Assembly (NCBI GenBank): GCA_016720065.1 | Contig: JADJXY010000002.1 | Location: 1,315,001 to 1,379,000 of the forward strand | Direction of reading: 5' to 3' | DNA from: Betaproteobacteria bacterium | GTDB lineage: Bacteria; Pseudomonadota; Gammaproteobacteria; Burkholderiales; Rhodocyclaceae | Length of the DNA: 64,000 nt | Notes under the pieces: generated by a model | The model's database searches: none | What the model saw: only the letters and a program-made list of their open reading frames with translations | What the model was told of the DNA's origin: nothing | Shown here: positions 7,906 through 16,674 of the stretch, in pieces | Numbering within the stretch: position 1 is the first letter of the stretch | How the letters are laid out: each line of letters starts with the position of its first letter | Translations under genes and position numbers: made by a program

Positions 7906-9246
7906 ATGGGCCGCTTCCCGCGCGCCTTTCTCGCCCTCCTGGGGTTTGCGGTCGGGCTCGGCGCGGTGGGGCTGGCGACCTCCCAATCCCTGGAAGGCAT
8001 GGGCAAGCCCAATCTGGCGGCCAACTGGGGATCGTCCAGCGAGAAGGCTCGCCGCCCGGCCGCCCCGCACCGAACCGACATCCCCTGGCTGCAGATCCTG
8101 GTGGACCAGGCGCCAGCGGGTTCAGTCCTCAAGCTCCCCCCGGGCACCTACGCCGGACCGGTGCTGGTGGATAAGCCGCTCACCTTGGACGGCGGTGGAC
8201 AGGTCACGGTGGACGGGGGCGGCAAGGGCACGGTCTTCGTCATCGACGCCGAGGGCGTCACCCTCAGGAACCTGCGCCTGACCGCCTCCGGCGACTCCCA
8301 CGACAGCGACGACACCTGTCTCAACGTGCGGGGCAAGCATCACCTGATCGAGCAGGTGCGCATCGACGATTGCCTCTTCGGCATCGACCTCAAGCAGGCG
8401 GACTACAACACCATCCGCGAAAACCACATCCGCTCCAAGGCCAAGGAACTCGGCGTGCGGGGTGACGGCCTGCGCCTGTGGTACAGCCATCACAACCTGA
8501 TCGAAAAGAACGAAGTGGTCGACTCCCGCGACATGGTGGCCTGGTATTCCAACCACAACATCTACCGCGGCAATATCGGCAAGCGCAGCCGCTATTCCAT
8601 CCACTTCATGTTCGCCAAGGACAGTGTGGTCGAAGGCAATTCCTTCTACGACAACGCGGTCGGCATCTATCTCATGTACACCGAGCGGATTCATATCCGC
8701 AACAACCTCATCTCCCACGCCACCGGAGCCGCCGGCATGGCCCTCGGCTTCAAGGAATCGAGCGATTCCGACGTGGAAAACAACGAAGTCATCTACTGCG
8801 CCGTCGGCGTCGGCTCCGACCTTTCTCCCTTCGAACCCGACACCACCATCCGCTTCAAGGGCAACCGTTTTGCCTTCAACGGGGTCGCCGTACGCTTCAC
8901 CAGCGAGCTGGGGGGCAATGTCCTGCACGACAACGTCTTCGAGGGCAACCTGACCGACGTGGTGCAGATGGGCCGCGACGTGGCGGGCAAGAATGAATGG
9001 AAGGGCAATTACTTCGCCGACTACCAGGGCTTCGACCGCAACGGCGACGGCATCGGCGATACCCCCTACGAGTTGTACGCCTACGCCGACCAGATCTGGA
9101 TCGAGACGCCGCCGGCGCAGTTCTTCAAGACCGCGCCGGTCCTCGAACTCCTCGACTTCCTCGAACGCCTGGCCCCCTTTTCCTCCCCGGAGCTGCAACT
9201 GCGGGATACGGCGCCGCGTTTCGTCAAGCCCGGGAGGCCCTCATGA
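7906..9246 (+). CDS. nosD: NosD, periplasmic beta-helix CuZ maturation protein
   Basis: The 446-residue protein has a signal peptide (FLALLGFAVGLGAVGLA) and a right-handed parallel beta-helix (CASH/NosD repeats). Repeats of the type N-x-I-x-x-N are visible: HLIEQVRIDDCLFGIDL, YNTIRENHI, NIYRGNI and IHIRNNLIS. With the ABC transporter NosFY it matures the CuZ centre of NosZ. The ATG at 7906 is 3 bases after the previous stop. Its own stop overlaps the nosG start (ATGA), so nosD and nosG are coupled. Confidence 0.95.
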   Translation: MGRFPRAFLALLGFAVGLGAVGLATSQSLEGMGKPNLAANWGSSSEKARRPAAPHRTDIPWLQILVDQAPAGSVLKLPPGTYAGPVLVDKPLTLDGGGQVTVDGGGKGTVFVIDAEGVTLRNLRLTASGDSHDSDDTCLNVRGKHHLIEQVRIDDCLFGIDLKQADYNTIRENHIRSKAKELGVRGDGLRLWYSHHNLIEKNEVVDSRDMVAWYSNHNIYRGNIGKRSRYSIHFMFAKDSVVEGNSFYDNAVGIYLMYTERIHIRNNLISHATGAAGMALGFKESSDSDVENNEVIYCAVGVGSDLSPFEPDTTIRFKGNRFAFNGVAVRFTSELGGNVLHDNVFEGNLTDVVQMGRDVAGKNEWKGNYFADYQGFDRNGDGIGDTPYELYAYADQIWIETPPAQFFKTAPVLELLDFLERLAPFSSPELQLRDTAPRFVKPGRPS

Positions 9247-10094
9247 GCGACCAACGTCCGCCGGCCCCGCCGCCAAGCCCGCCCCTGTCCAAGGCCAAGC
9301 GCCAGACCAATCGCCGGCGCTTCATCCGTACCGCCCTGCTCACCGGCGGTGTCCTGGGCGCCGCGCTTTCCGGCTTTCTGCCCCAGATATACGCCCTGAA
9401 GAAGCGCCTGCGTCCCCCCGGTGCCCTGGACGAAAGGGACTTCCTGGCCAGTTGCATCAAGTGTGGCCAATGCGTCCAGGTCTGTCCGGTGCAGGCCATC
9501 AAGCTTGCCGACCTGGTGGACGGCATGGGCGTAGGGGTGCCCTACATCGAAGCTCGCGAACAGGCCTGCGATTTTTCCTGCGACGCGGTGCAGTGCATTC
9601 TGGCCTGCCCCACCGGATCGCTCACCTACATCAAGCCCGATTTCCTGCCCGTCCGCGCGGGAGCCGCCCTAGCCGCCAAACCCATACTCCTGGCCAAGGA
9701 AAAAGACGCCGAGCCGACCCTCAACTTGAAGGAGCGCATCGGCGTCGCCCGCCTCACGCGCCCCGAAGCCTGCCTTGCCGTCCAGGGCAAGGGCTTCAAG
9801 GGACAGTCCCGCGGCGCTGACTTCCAGGGGCGCATGCGGCACATGGCGGTGGACCGCTGGAAGCCGATCAAGGTCGCCGACCATCCCTACGACGTGGCGG
9901 AATGCGACCTATGCGCCCGGGAGTGCCCCGTCAAGGGTGCCATCTCCATCGAGACTGTCTTCGCCCCCGACGGTCGCAAACGCAAGTCCCCCGTCGTCCA
10001 TGAACCCTGCGTCGGCTGCGGCGTGTGCGAAATGATCTGCCCGGTGGAACCCACCTGCATCACCATCGAAGCCCGCGAGGTCTGGAAAGCATGA
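9243..10094 (+). CDS. nosG: NosG, NapG/MauM-type periplasmic ferredoxin with Tat signal
   Basis: The 283-residue protein starts with a twin-arginine type signal (NRRRFIRTALLTGG) and carries four 4Fe-4S motifs. These are CIKCGQCVQVCPVQAI, a CDFSCDAVQCILACP group, CDLCARECPVKGAI, and CVGCGVCEMICPV. It is homologous to NapG of periplasmic nitrate reductase systems. With NosH it is thought to form a quinol-oxidising module feeding electrons to the cytochromes and NosZ in clade II systems. It overlaps both neighbours by ATGA junctions. Confidence 0.94.
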   Translation: MSDQRPPAPPPSPPLSKAKRQTNRRRFIRTALLTGGVLGAALSGFLPQIYALKKRLRPPGALDERDFLASCIKCGQCVQVCPVQAIKLADLVDGMGVGVPYIEAREQACDFSCDAVQCILACPTGSLTYIKPDFLPVRAGAALAAKPILLAKEKDAEPTLNLKERIGVARLTRPEACLAVQGKGFKGQSRGADFQGRMRHMAVDRWKPIKVADHPYDVAECDLCARECPVKGAISIETVFAPDGRKRKSPVVHEPCVGCGVCEMICPVEPTCITIEAREVWKA

Positions 10095-11077
10095 GCGACG
10101 ACGTCCTGAAGAAGCGCTTCTTCCAGCAAATCAAGGTCATGTTCGGCTGGGAACCGGGCAAGCCGACCCAGATCAGCGACGCGGCCAAGCAGGTCCATGA
10201 ACTCAAGCGCCTGACCAACAAGCAGGACCTCCTGGCAGTCAAGGCCCACATGCGCGCCCACGAGGTCAAATCCACCAAATGGCGCAATCGCCGCTGGGCG
10301 ACCCTGATTTTCGCCAACCTGCTCTTCGTGCTTTCCTACTGGCTCGACATCCAGGTGCTGGAAGGCTCCCTTACCGCCTCGCGCTTCGTCGGCTTCCACC
10401 TCATCGACCTCAATTCCGCCCTGCAGGTGATGCTGGCCCACAAGCACATCATCACCAACTTGCTCATCGGCACCGGCACCGTGCTCCTCCTGTGGATCCT
10501 GTTCGGCGGACGGACCTTCTGCTCCTGGATATGCCCCTACCATCTGGTGGCCGAATGGGCCGAGAAAATCCACCTCAAACTGGCGGAAAAGAGGCTGGTC
10601 AGCGACCAGAGCATAGACCGCCGCCTGCGCACCGTCTTCTGGATCCTCTTCGCCCTCCTGGCCCTGGCCACCGGCTACACCGTCTTCGAGGCCATCTCCC
10701 CCACCGGCATCCTCTCCCGTGCCCTGATCTATGGCCCCGGCCTGGCGTTGCTCTGGGTACTGGCCCTGCTCGTCTTCGAGATCTTTTTCTCCCGCCGCGC
10801 GTGGTGCCGCTACGCCTGTCCCATCGGGCTCACCTATGGGGTGGTGGGCATCCTTTCGCCCCTGCGCGTCCGCTACACCCTGGAAGGCTGCTTTCACGAA
10901 GGCGACTGCCGCAAGGTCTGTCTGGTGCCCCATGTGCTGGATACCGTGATCAAGGGCCGCGCCGTCGCCCCGCAAGTGCCCATCGGGCCTGACTGCACCC
11001 GTTGCGGCCTGTGCGTGGACGCCTGCCCGACGGGCTCCCTCAAGTTCGAGGTCAAGGGGCTCTCCAAGCTCCTGTGA
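10091..11077 (+). CDS. nosH: NosH, NapH-type membrane ferredoxin
   Basis: The 328-residue membrane protein has four or so helices (about residues 70-90, 115-140, 175-195, 205-230). Two cytoplasmic CxxxCP motifs, CSWICPYH and CRYACPIG, are typical of NapH/NosR-type proteins. A C-terminal ferredoxin site (CTRCGLCVDACPTG) is preceded by further Cys in GCFHEGDCRKVC. NapH oxidises quinol with NapG, and NosH is expected to do the same with NosG. It is the last gene of the first nos block; no strong terminator follows, only a weak hairpin at 11152-11166. Confidence 0.94.
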   Translation: MSDDVLKKRFFQQIKVMFGWEPGKPTQISDAAKQVHELKRLTNKQDLLAVKAHMRAHEVKSTKWRNRRWATLIFANLLFVLSYWLDIQVLEGSLTASRFVGFHLIDLNSALQVMLAHKHIITNLLIGTGTVLLLWILFGGRTFCSWICPYHLVAEWAEKIHLKLAEKRLVSDQSIDRRLRTVFWILFALLALATGYTVFEAISPTGILSRALIYGPGLALLWVLALLVFEIFFSRRAWCRYACPIGLTYGVVGILSPLRVRYTLEGCFHEGDCRKVCLVPHVLDTVIKGRAVAPQVPIGPDCTRCGLCVDACPTGSLKFEVKGLSKLL

Positions 11078-11522
11078 GCTACGGGGGGAGAACGGAGCGG
11101 GAAGCGGACGGCAGCGTGACCCGGGTCAGTCGCGAGACATGGTCCTCCAGGGTTCCCCCAGGGAACTTCTCTCCGCACCGACGGTGTGGCGTCTGCTGCT
11201 GAGCGTCGGCATCCTGCTTGCCAATCTCACCCTTGCCAACACCTCGCCGTCTTCGTGCTTTGGGCTGCCTATCGCTCTCCGCTCGCTCAGCACGTAGGCC
11301 ATTGACCGATCCACAGTTCGTCCCGACGCCAACAGGCTGCTGACCGGGTTTCGCGGGCTTGCCGCCGAGCCCTCGGCTTTCAGGATCGGCGCCGGAACGG
11401 CCATGGCACCCTCTATTCCTCGCGGCTACCGCGCTTTCACGCTGGATTAAGCGCGCCTTAATCGCCGGGCACGTAGAATGGCGCCCTCCGTCCCCGCCGC
11501 TTACCCCTCAGGAGTCTCTTTC
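11078..11522. other. 445-bp non-coding stretch splitting the nos locus
   Basis: I see no convincing gene here. It contains a hairpin GTTCCC-CCA-GGGAAC at 11152-11166 followed by TTCTCT, which may end the nosZ-nosH transcript. A hydrophobic fragment near 11180-11250 (reading RLLLSVGILLANLTLAN) runs into a stop and resembles a broken N-terminus. At the right end are a perfect dyad and a promoter for the next gene. In related organisms nosH is usually close to the remaining nos genes, so this stretch may mark an insertion or rearrangement. Confidence 0.5.
11445..11479 (+). promoter_or_regulatory. Promoter and operator-like dyad of the yejM-like gene
   Basis: A -10 element TAGAAT lies at 11474-11479, about 43 bases before the start codon. 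Just upstream, GATTAAG-CGCGC-CTTAATC (11445-11463) is a perfect 7-bp inverted repeat that would cover the -35 region. This is the layout of a repressor operator. The binding protein is unknown. Confidence 0.5.
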
Positions 11523-13400
11523 ATGTCCCAACCCGCCCGGGCTGTCAGCCTGCGCACATACTTCGCCCTTGCCTACGGGGCGATCTTTATTGCCCTGGCG
11601 TGCTTCTGGCCCTTTGTCGAAGTCGCCGACGGCATGGGGTGGGTCTTCATCTTGGCAGCCACCGCAGGCTACGCCGGCTTTTACCTCCTCCCTGCGATCC
11701 TGGTTTGCCTGCTCCTCGAGCGCTTGCTACCGGCACGCGCCCAGGCTCCGCGCTGGCGCAATGCCGTCCTGCAGACGGCGGCCACCGTCATCACCGCAGC
11801 GGTATTGCTGATCCTGTACGCCGACTATCGCCTCTATGAGCTGTACCAGTTCCATATCAACAAGTTCGTCATCAATCTCGTCTCCACCCCGGGCGGAATC
11901 GCCGCCCTGGGCGCCACGTCGGCCACCGAGCGCAGCGTGGCGATCCAGGTGGCCCTGCTGCTGGCGGCAAGTGCGGGACTCCTGGCCCTGGCGCGCAAAC
12001 TTCCCGGCTTCAGGGATCATCTGACCCGACGGCGACTGGCTGTTGCGTTTTCTGCGCTGACCTTGATCTTCATCGGTCAGGAACTCGCCTTTGCCCACGG
12101 AAAATACGCCGGGGACGACAAGCTGCTGGAAGTAGCCGATGCGACGCCTTTCCGAATTCCACTCAAGCTCAGTTCGCTGTTCAAGGCACTGGGCATCAAG
12201 CACACCGCCCGATCCGAACTGCGTCTGGCCGGCGGCACGGTGCGCTACCCGGTGGCCCCCCTCCAGCAGGACAAGGCCGCCCCGTCTCCCAATGTCATCA
12301 TGCTGGTGGCGGAGTCCTTCCGCTGGGATCTGCTCGATCCCGAAATCACCCCCAATCTCTGGCGCTTCTCCCAAGGGGCTACGCGCTTTGAGCGGCATTA
12401 CAGCGGCGGCAACCGGACCCGCATGGGCCTGTTCTCGCTCTTCTACGGCATTTACGCCCCCTATTGGTACAGCTTCGAGAAGCAAAGGGTTGCCCCGGTT
12501 CTCATGGACACGCTGCGCAGCCGGAACTACCAGTTCGCCATTCACACCAGCCAGAGCTTCGATTACCCGGAGTTGCGTCACACGACCTTCACCCAGGTTC
12601 CCGAGGAGTATTTGCAGGAAATCAAGACGGGCGAGCCGTGGCAACGCGACATCCAGAACATCAGCGACATCATCGCCAAGATCGAGAAGCGCGACACCAA
12701 GCGTCCCTTCTACAGCTTCATGTTCTTCGAATCGACCCACGCGCCCTACAGTTTCCCGGCCCAGGACGCACTGCGCCGCGAATACGTGACCGAATTGGAT
12801 TACATCAAGCTCAACCTGCGGGAGAACATCGGCGGCATGCACGCCCGCTACGTCAACGCCGCGCACCACATCGACCGGGAAGTCGCACGCCTGCTCGCTG
12901 CGCTCAAGGAACAAGGCATGCTGGACAACACCATCGTGCTCTTCACCGGCGACCACGGCGAGGAGTTCCTGGAGAAGGGCCACTGGGGCCACGGCCACGG
13001 CACCACCTTCACCGAGGAGCAAATCCGCGTGCCGTTCATCTTGTCCATCCCGGGCCAGGCCCCGGCCGTCGTCTCCCATCGGACGTCCCATCTGCAGGTG
13101 GCGCCTACCCTGATGCGCGCCCTCGGGGTCACCAATCCCCCCTCGGACTACAGCTCTGCGGTGCCCCTGGACCAGACGCTGCCTTACTTCGTCCTCGGTG
13201 AATACGACCTCATGGGAGTCATGGACGAAGAGTACAAGATCAGTTTCCCCTACACCGGCAGTTTCCTCTTTCGTTACACGGTGCAGGACATGAACGATCA
13301 CCCGGTTGCCGTCGACGAGCGGAAACGGGCCCTGGCCAAGCGTGACGCACTGCTCAAGGCGGTGGCCGCCGAAAGCCGGCGCTTCGTGGGCGGCGGCTGA
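11523..13400 (+). CDS. YejM/PbgA-like inner-membrane sulfatase-fold protein
   Basis: The 625-residue protein has about five N-terminal transmembrane helices and a C-terminal periplasmic alkaline phosphatase/sulfatase-type domain (from about residue 255, PNVIMLVAESFRWDLL). The segment FERHYSGGNRTRMGLFSLFYGI closely resembles E. coli YejM. Sulfatase-fold metal residues appear in GDHGEEF and GHWGHGHGTTF. YejM/PbgA regulates lipopolysaccharide synthesis and has lost catalysis; LtaS-type relatives transfer glycerol phosphate and use a Thr nucleophile. Here the Thr after GGN is present, so activity cannot be excluded. AGGAG sits 8 bases before the ATG. Its place between nosH and nosF is odd. Confidence 0.85.
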   Translation: MSQPARAVSLRTYFALAYGAIFIALACFWPFVEVADGMGWVFILAATAGYAGFYLLPAILVCLLLERLLPARAQAPRWRNAVLQTAATVITAAVLLILYADYRLYELYQFHINKFVINLVSTPGGIAALGATSATERSVAIQVALLLAASAGLLALARKLPGFRDHLTRRRLAVAFSALTLIFIGQELAFAHGKYAGDDKLLEVADATPFRIPLKLSSLFKALGIKHTARSELRLAGGTVRYPVAPLQQDKAAPSPNVIMLVAESFRWDLLDPEITPNLWRFSQGATRFERHYSGGNRTRMGLFSLFYGIYAPYWYSFEKQRVAPVLMDTLRSRNYQFAIHTSQSFDYPELRHTTFTQVPEEYLQEIKTGEPWQRDIQNISDIIAKIEKRDTKRPFYSFMFFESTHAPYSFPAQDALRREYVTELDYIKLNLRENIGGMHARYVNAAHHIDREVARLLAALKEQGMLDNTIVLFTGDHGEEFLEKGHWGHGHGTTFTEEQIRVPFILSIPGQAPAVVSHRTSHLQVAPTLMRALGVTNPPSDYSSAVPLDQTLPYFVLGEYDLMGVMDEEYKISFPYTGSFLFRYTVQDMNDHPVAVDERKRALAKRDALLKAVAAESRRFVGGG

Positions 13401-13479
13401 GTCCGCCCATCCGGACCGTGGCGGGCTGGTGCGACGGTCCGCAAGGGCGCTTCAAACCATGCACTGAAGCATTCGGATT

Positions 13480-13521
13480 TTGATGGATGTTCAACGCCCG
13501 GCTTTCGCCGCCCCCTATAAT
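13480..13521 (+). promoter_or_regulatory. nosF promoter with FNR-like half-sites
   Basis: A perfect -10 TATAAT (13516-13521) ends 7 bases before the nosF ATG, so the transcript would be leaderless or nearly so. TTGAT-GGATG-TTCAA (13480-13494) resembles an FNR dyad but has a 5-base spacer instead of 4. Its centre (13487) is about 41 bp before the expected start point. Either a degenerate FNR site or chance. Confidence 0.5.
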
Positions 13522-13528
13522 CCGGGCC

Positions 13529-14383
13529 ATGATTCGTCTCCAGAATGTCGCCAAAACCTTCCGCCGGGCCCGGGTCCTCGACGGCATCAGCCTCGACATC
13601 GGCCTCGGTGAGCGGGTGGCCCTCATCGGTTCCAACGGGGCCGGCAAGACCACCCTGATTCGTTGCCTCCTGGGGGAATACACCCACGACGGCGAGGTTT
13701 CCATTGCCGATCGGGATCCGCGCAGCCATCGCACCACGGTTCTGGGAAACATCGGCTTCGTGCCCCAGTTGCCGCCGCCCCTCAAGATGCCCGTGGGACA
13801 GTTGATCGAATTCTCCGCCTCCCTGTGCGGCACCGATCCCCGGCGCATCCACGCCATCGCCAAACGCCTGGGGCTGGACGTGGAGGCGGTCCTCGGCCGC
13901 CAGTTCGTCCGTCTTTCCGGCGGCATGAAGCAGAAGTTGCTCATCGCCATCGCCCTGGGCCGGGACGCCAAGGTGCTCATCATGGACGAACCCGCCGCCA
14001 ACCTGGATCCGGAAGCGCGCAAGATCTTCTTCGAGCTGCTGGCCGAGCGCCAGGACGACACCACCATGATCATTTCCAGCCACCGCCTGAACGAGGTGTC
14101 GACTCTGGTGAACCGGGTCATCGAGCTGGACATGGGCAAGGTCGTTCTCGACGACCGGGTGGCGGACGACGTCTCCCTGGCCGGCGTGCTGACCTGCCGC
14201 ATCGTCGTCAAGCGCGCCGAACCGGCCTTCGCCAAGGCCTTGGGTGCGTGGAATTTCGCCGACCGGGGCGGCGGCCTGGTCTGGGAGGGCACCGTCTCCG
14301 GGCCGGACCGCCTGCGCTTTCACGGCATGGTTTCCCGTTACGTCGCGCTCATCAGCGACATTTCCCTCGCCGAAACCGCTTGA
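13529..14383 (+). CDS. nosF: NosF, ABC transporter ATPase for CuZ maturation
   Basis: The 284-residue cytoplasmic ATPase has Walker A GSNGAGKTT, Q-loop in FVPQLPPP, signature LSGGMKQK, Walker B VLIMDEPAANLD, and H-loop IISSHR. It pairs with NosY and acts with NosD in NosZ CuZ assembly, probably by moving a sulfur species. The chosen ATG (13529) gives the standard N-terminus MIRLQNVAKTF; a start at 13487 would add an unlike leader that overlaps the promoter. It begins the second nos block (nosF-nosL-nosY-tlpA). Confidence 0.94.
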   Translation: MIRLQNVAKTFRRARVLDGISLDIGLGERVALIGSNGAGKTTLIRCLLGEYTHDGEVSIADRDPRSHRTTVLGNIGFVPQLPPPLKMPVGQLIEFSASLCGTDPRRIHAIAKRLGLDVEAVLGRQFVRLSGGMKQKLLIAIALGRDAKVLIMDEPAANLDPEARKIFFELLAERQDDTTMIISSHRLNEVSTLVNRVIELDMGKVVLDDRVADDVSLAGVLTCRIVVKRAEPAFAKALGAWNFADRGGGLVWEGTVSGPDRLRFHGMVSRYVALISDISLAETA

Positions 14384-14394
14384 CGTCACGCCCC

Positions 14395-14883
14395 ATGGTC
14401 GATCGCACCCGCCGTCTCCTGCTCCGCCGAAGCGCGGCAGGCGCACTGGTGGCTCCGCTTGCCGGCTTCCTCGCCGCCTGCGGCGGCAAATCCGGCTGGC
14501 CGGAGGGCATGGTCGAGATCAAGTGGGACCGCGATGTCTGTGCCCGCTGCAGCATGGTCATTTCCGACCGGCGCTTCGCGGCCCAGATACGCGGCGGCCC
14601 GCACAACGAGGCCTTCAAGTTCGACGACGTCGGCTGCCTCGCCTTCTGGCTGCGGGACAAAGCCAGGGAACTGCCCTGGCTGGCGGAAGCAGCGACCCGC
14701 CTGTGGGTCGCCGACCACGGCAGCAAGCCCGAGGCCCTGGCCTGGCTGGACGCCCGCCAGGCGCACTACCTGGGCGGCAAGCACTCTCCCATGGGCTACG
14801 GCTACGCGGCCTATTCGCTGCCCCAGGCGGGCAGCCTCGATTTCGACGCCCTGCGCGAGCAGGTCGTCCTGAAGGGCAAATGA
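14395..14883 (+). CDS. nosL: NosL, copper-binding lipoprotein
   Basis: The 162-residue protein has a lipoprotein signal with lipobox LAAC (lipidated Cys29). The NosL copper motif CARCSM follows (Cys49, Cys52, Met54). NosL binds Cu(I) and hands it to NosD for CuZ assembly on NosZ. The domain continues with FDDVGCLAFWL and KHSPMGYGY, both typical of the family. It starts 11 bases after nosF and ends 1 base before nosY. Two Arg pairs precede the hydrophobic stretch, but the lipobox makes Sec export with lipidation the better reading. Confidence 0.94.
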   Translation: MVDRTRRLLLRRSAAGALVAPLAGFLAACGGKSGWPEGMVEIKWDRDVCARCSMVISDRRFAAQIRGGPHNEAFKFDDVGCLAFWLRDKARELPWLAEAATRLWVADHGSKPEALAWLDARQAHYLGGKHSPMGYGYAAYSLPQAGSLDFDALREQVVLKGK

Positions 14884-14884
14884 C

Positions 14885-15712
14885 ATGAAACAACTCTGGC
14901 TCACCGCCCGGCTCGACTTGGTCGAGTCCCTGCGCGCCCGCTGGTTCCAGATCTACACGCTGGTCTTCGGCGGTATCGTCGCCCTGCTCTTCGTCTTCGG
15001 CCTCACCGAATCCCGGGTGCTCGGCTTCATCGGGCTCTCCCGCCTGCTGGTCACCTACATCCAGCTCACCATGGCCATCCTGCCCATCTTCGTCCTCATC
15101 ACCACGGTGCGCTCGGTGGCCGGGGACCGGGAAGCGGGCGTCTTCGAATACCTGCTCTCCCTGCCGGTCTCCCTGGGGGCCTGGTTCTGGGGCAAGATCC
15201 TCGGCCGCTACGTCGCCGTCTTCGCGCCGGTCTTCCTCGCCATGCTGGCCGCCGTCGCCTGGGCCACCCTGCGGGAGATCGAAGTGCCCTGGGGCATGTT
15301 CGGCTACTACACCGCCCTCCTCGCCGCCATGGCCGCGTGTTTCCTCGGTATCGGCATGCTGCTCTCTTCTCTCGCCCGCAGCACCGACATGGCCCAGGGC
15401 GCGGCCTTCCTGGTCTGGCTGGTGTTCCTGCTCTTCCTCGACCTCATCCTCCTGGGGGTGATGATCCAGGGCAAGGTGAGCCCCGATGTGGCCGTCCTGG
15501 TGGCCCTGGCCAACCCGCTGCAGGTCTTCCGCACCGCCGCGCTGGCCCTCTTCGACCCCCAGCTCATCGTCCTCGGCCCCTCGGCCTACATCATCCTCGA
15601 CAACTTCGGCGTGGCCGGCTACAAGGTCTTCGCCCTGGCCTACCCCACCCTGCTGGGACTGGCCTCGGCCGCCCTGGGTTATTTCATCTTCCGCCGCGGC
15701 GACCTGCCCTGA
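14885..15712 (+). CDS. nosY: NosY, ABC transporter permease for CuZ maturation
   Basis: The 275-residue protein has six predicted transmembrane segments (about residues 20-40, 57-77, 105-130, 140-165, 172-192, 245-270) and the NosY/ABC-2 signature region RSVAGDREAGVFEYLLSLPV. It forms the membrane channel of the NosFY complex with two NosF. It is one base from nosL, and its stop shares a base with the start of the TlpA-like gene (TGATG), which indicates coupled translation. Confidence 0.94.
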   Translation: MKQLWLTARLDLVESLRARWFQIYTLVFGGIVALLFVFGLTESRVLGFIGLSRLLVTYIQLTMAILPIFVLITTVRSVAGDREAGVFEYLLSLPVSLGAWFWGKILGRYVAVFAPVFLAMLAAVAWATLREIEVPWGMFGYYTALLAAMAACFLGIGMLLSSLARSTDMAQGAAFLVWLVFLLFLDLILLGVMIQGKVSPDVAVLVALANPLQVFRTAALALFDPQLIVLGPSAYIILDNFGVAGYKVFALAYPTLLGLASAALGYFIFRRGDLP

Positions 15713-16206
15713 TGCGCGTTCTCCTCCTGCTGTTCTGGCTCGTGCCCAGCCTCGCCCTCGCGGCGGACGAAGCCCTGCCCCCCACCGCGCCCCTCTTCGC
15801 GGCCACCCTGTGGGATACCGAAGACAAGCCCGTGGCCCTGGAGCGCTACCGCGGCCGGCCCCTCATCGTCAATTTCTGGGCGCGCTGGTGCGGTCCCTGC
15901 CGCCAGGAAATCCCGGAACTCGTCCACCTGCGGGCCGCCTACCGGGGACGCATCGAGGTTCTCGGCATCGGCCTGGAAGACAAGGCGGAAGCGGTCAAGG
16001 AATTCGCCAAGGCCTACGACATGGATTACCCGGTCTTCCTGGCCAAGGACAAGGCCCTGCCCCTGATGCAGGCCCTGGGCAACACCCGGGGCGCCCTGCC
16101 TTACACCGTCGTCATCGACGCCGAGGGCCGCATGCTGTCGAAGAAACTCGGCGTCCTCAAAAAGCCCGACCTGGACGCCGCCGCGGCCGCCCTGCTGGCG
16201 AAATAG
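15712..16206 (+). CDS. TlpA/ResA-type periplasmic thioredoxin
   Basis: The 164-residue protein has a signal peptide (LLLLFWLVPSLALA) and a thioredoxin fold with the redox motif WCGPC (in NFWARWCGPCRQEIPEL). A cis-Pro in GALPYTVVID completes the active site. TlpA-like proteins reduce the cysteines of apo-CuA sites or SCO proteins before metallation. As last gene of the nosFLY block it probably serves NosZ CuA or NosL/SCO1 cysteines (inference). Translation is coupled to nosY. Confidence 0.92.
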   Translation: MRVLLLLFWLVPSLALAADEALPPTAPLFAATLWDTEDKPVALERYRGRPLIVNFWARWCGPCRQEIPELVHLRAAYRGRIEVLGIGLEDKAEAVKEFAKAYDMDYPVFLAKDKALPLMQALGNTRGALPYTVVIDAEGRMLSKKLGVLKKPDLDAAAAALLAK

Positions 16207-16674
16207 CCCCTCTTGTACCGCTTACCGGGGAGTCGGCGGGCCTTCCTGGAAGTCAGTCACACCGGAGGTGGGGATGTCGAGGCGCGCATCCACGCCCTGA
16301 CCCCACGAGCCGAGCGTCCCTGACCCTACGGGACTGACTGTTTCAGCCGGAGCCCAAGCTACCCCCCGGAGAGGAGCCCCCCAGGCTCCCGAGGTGCGCC
16401 GGGAAGACCCCGCAGGGTGCCCCCGATCCAGGAGCGGCTTCAGGCTATTTTTCCCGGCCACCGAGAGGAAACCCAGGGCCTGTTCACAATCAACCCAAAA
16501 ATCTTGACATGCCATATGCACACGCGCCTGAATTATTCGTTCACTGTCAATGACAGGCAAAAAGTCACCAGTGGAAAGGCGACCCCGGGTCGGCACCGGG
16601 CTTCCGGGCTCAAGGGCTTCGACTGTCACTCCATCCCCTATCGCTTATTTTGTTGGGCCGCCACCCAGTTCCCC
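16207..16674. other. Non-coding region carrying a degenerate dispersed repeat
   Basis: I see no gene in these 468 bases. Composition shifts: GC-rich up to about 16480, then noticeably more AT-rich from about 16490 (for example 16495-16560). The segment at 16562-16603 resembles the repeat at 19357-19400. This is the left border of the accessory module that follows. Confidence 0.6.
16562..16603 (+). repeat. Dispersed repeat, left copy
   Basis: Shared blocks with the right copy (19357-19400) are AGTCACC, then AA-GGCGACCCC, then GGGTC, then CCGGGCTT, in the same order, orientation and approximate spacing. The left copy is shorter and more eroded and lacks the flanking hairpin. The two form a direct repeat pair 2.8 kb apart around three genes. 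Confidence 0.55.

Noticed and set aside
11002..11202. Short open frame overlapping the nosH end
   Set aside because: It is out of frame with nosH, begins inside its ferredoxin codons, and continues into Arg/Ser/Pro-rich noise.
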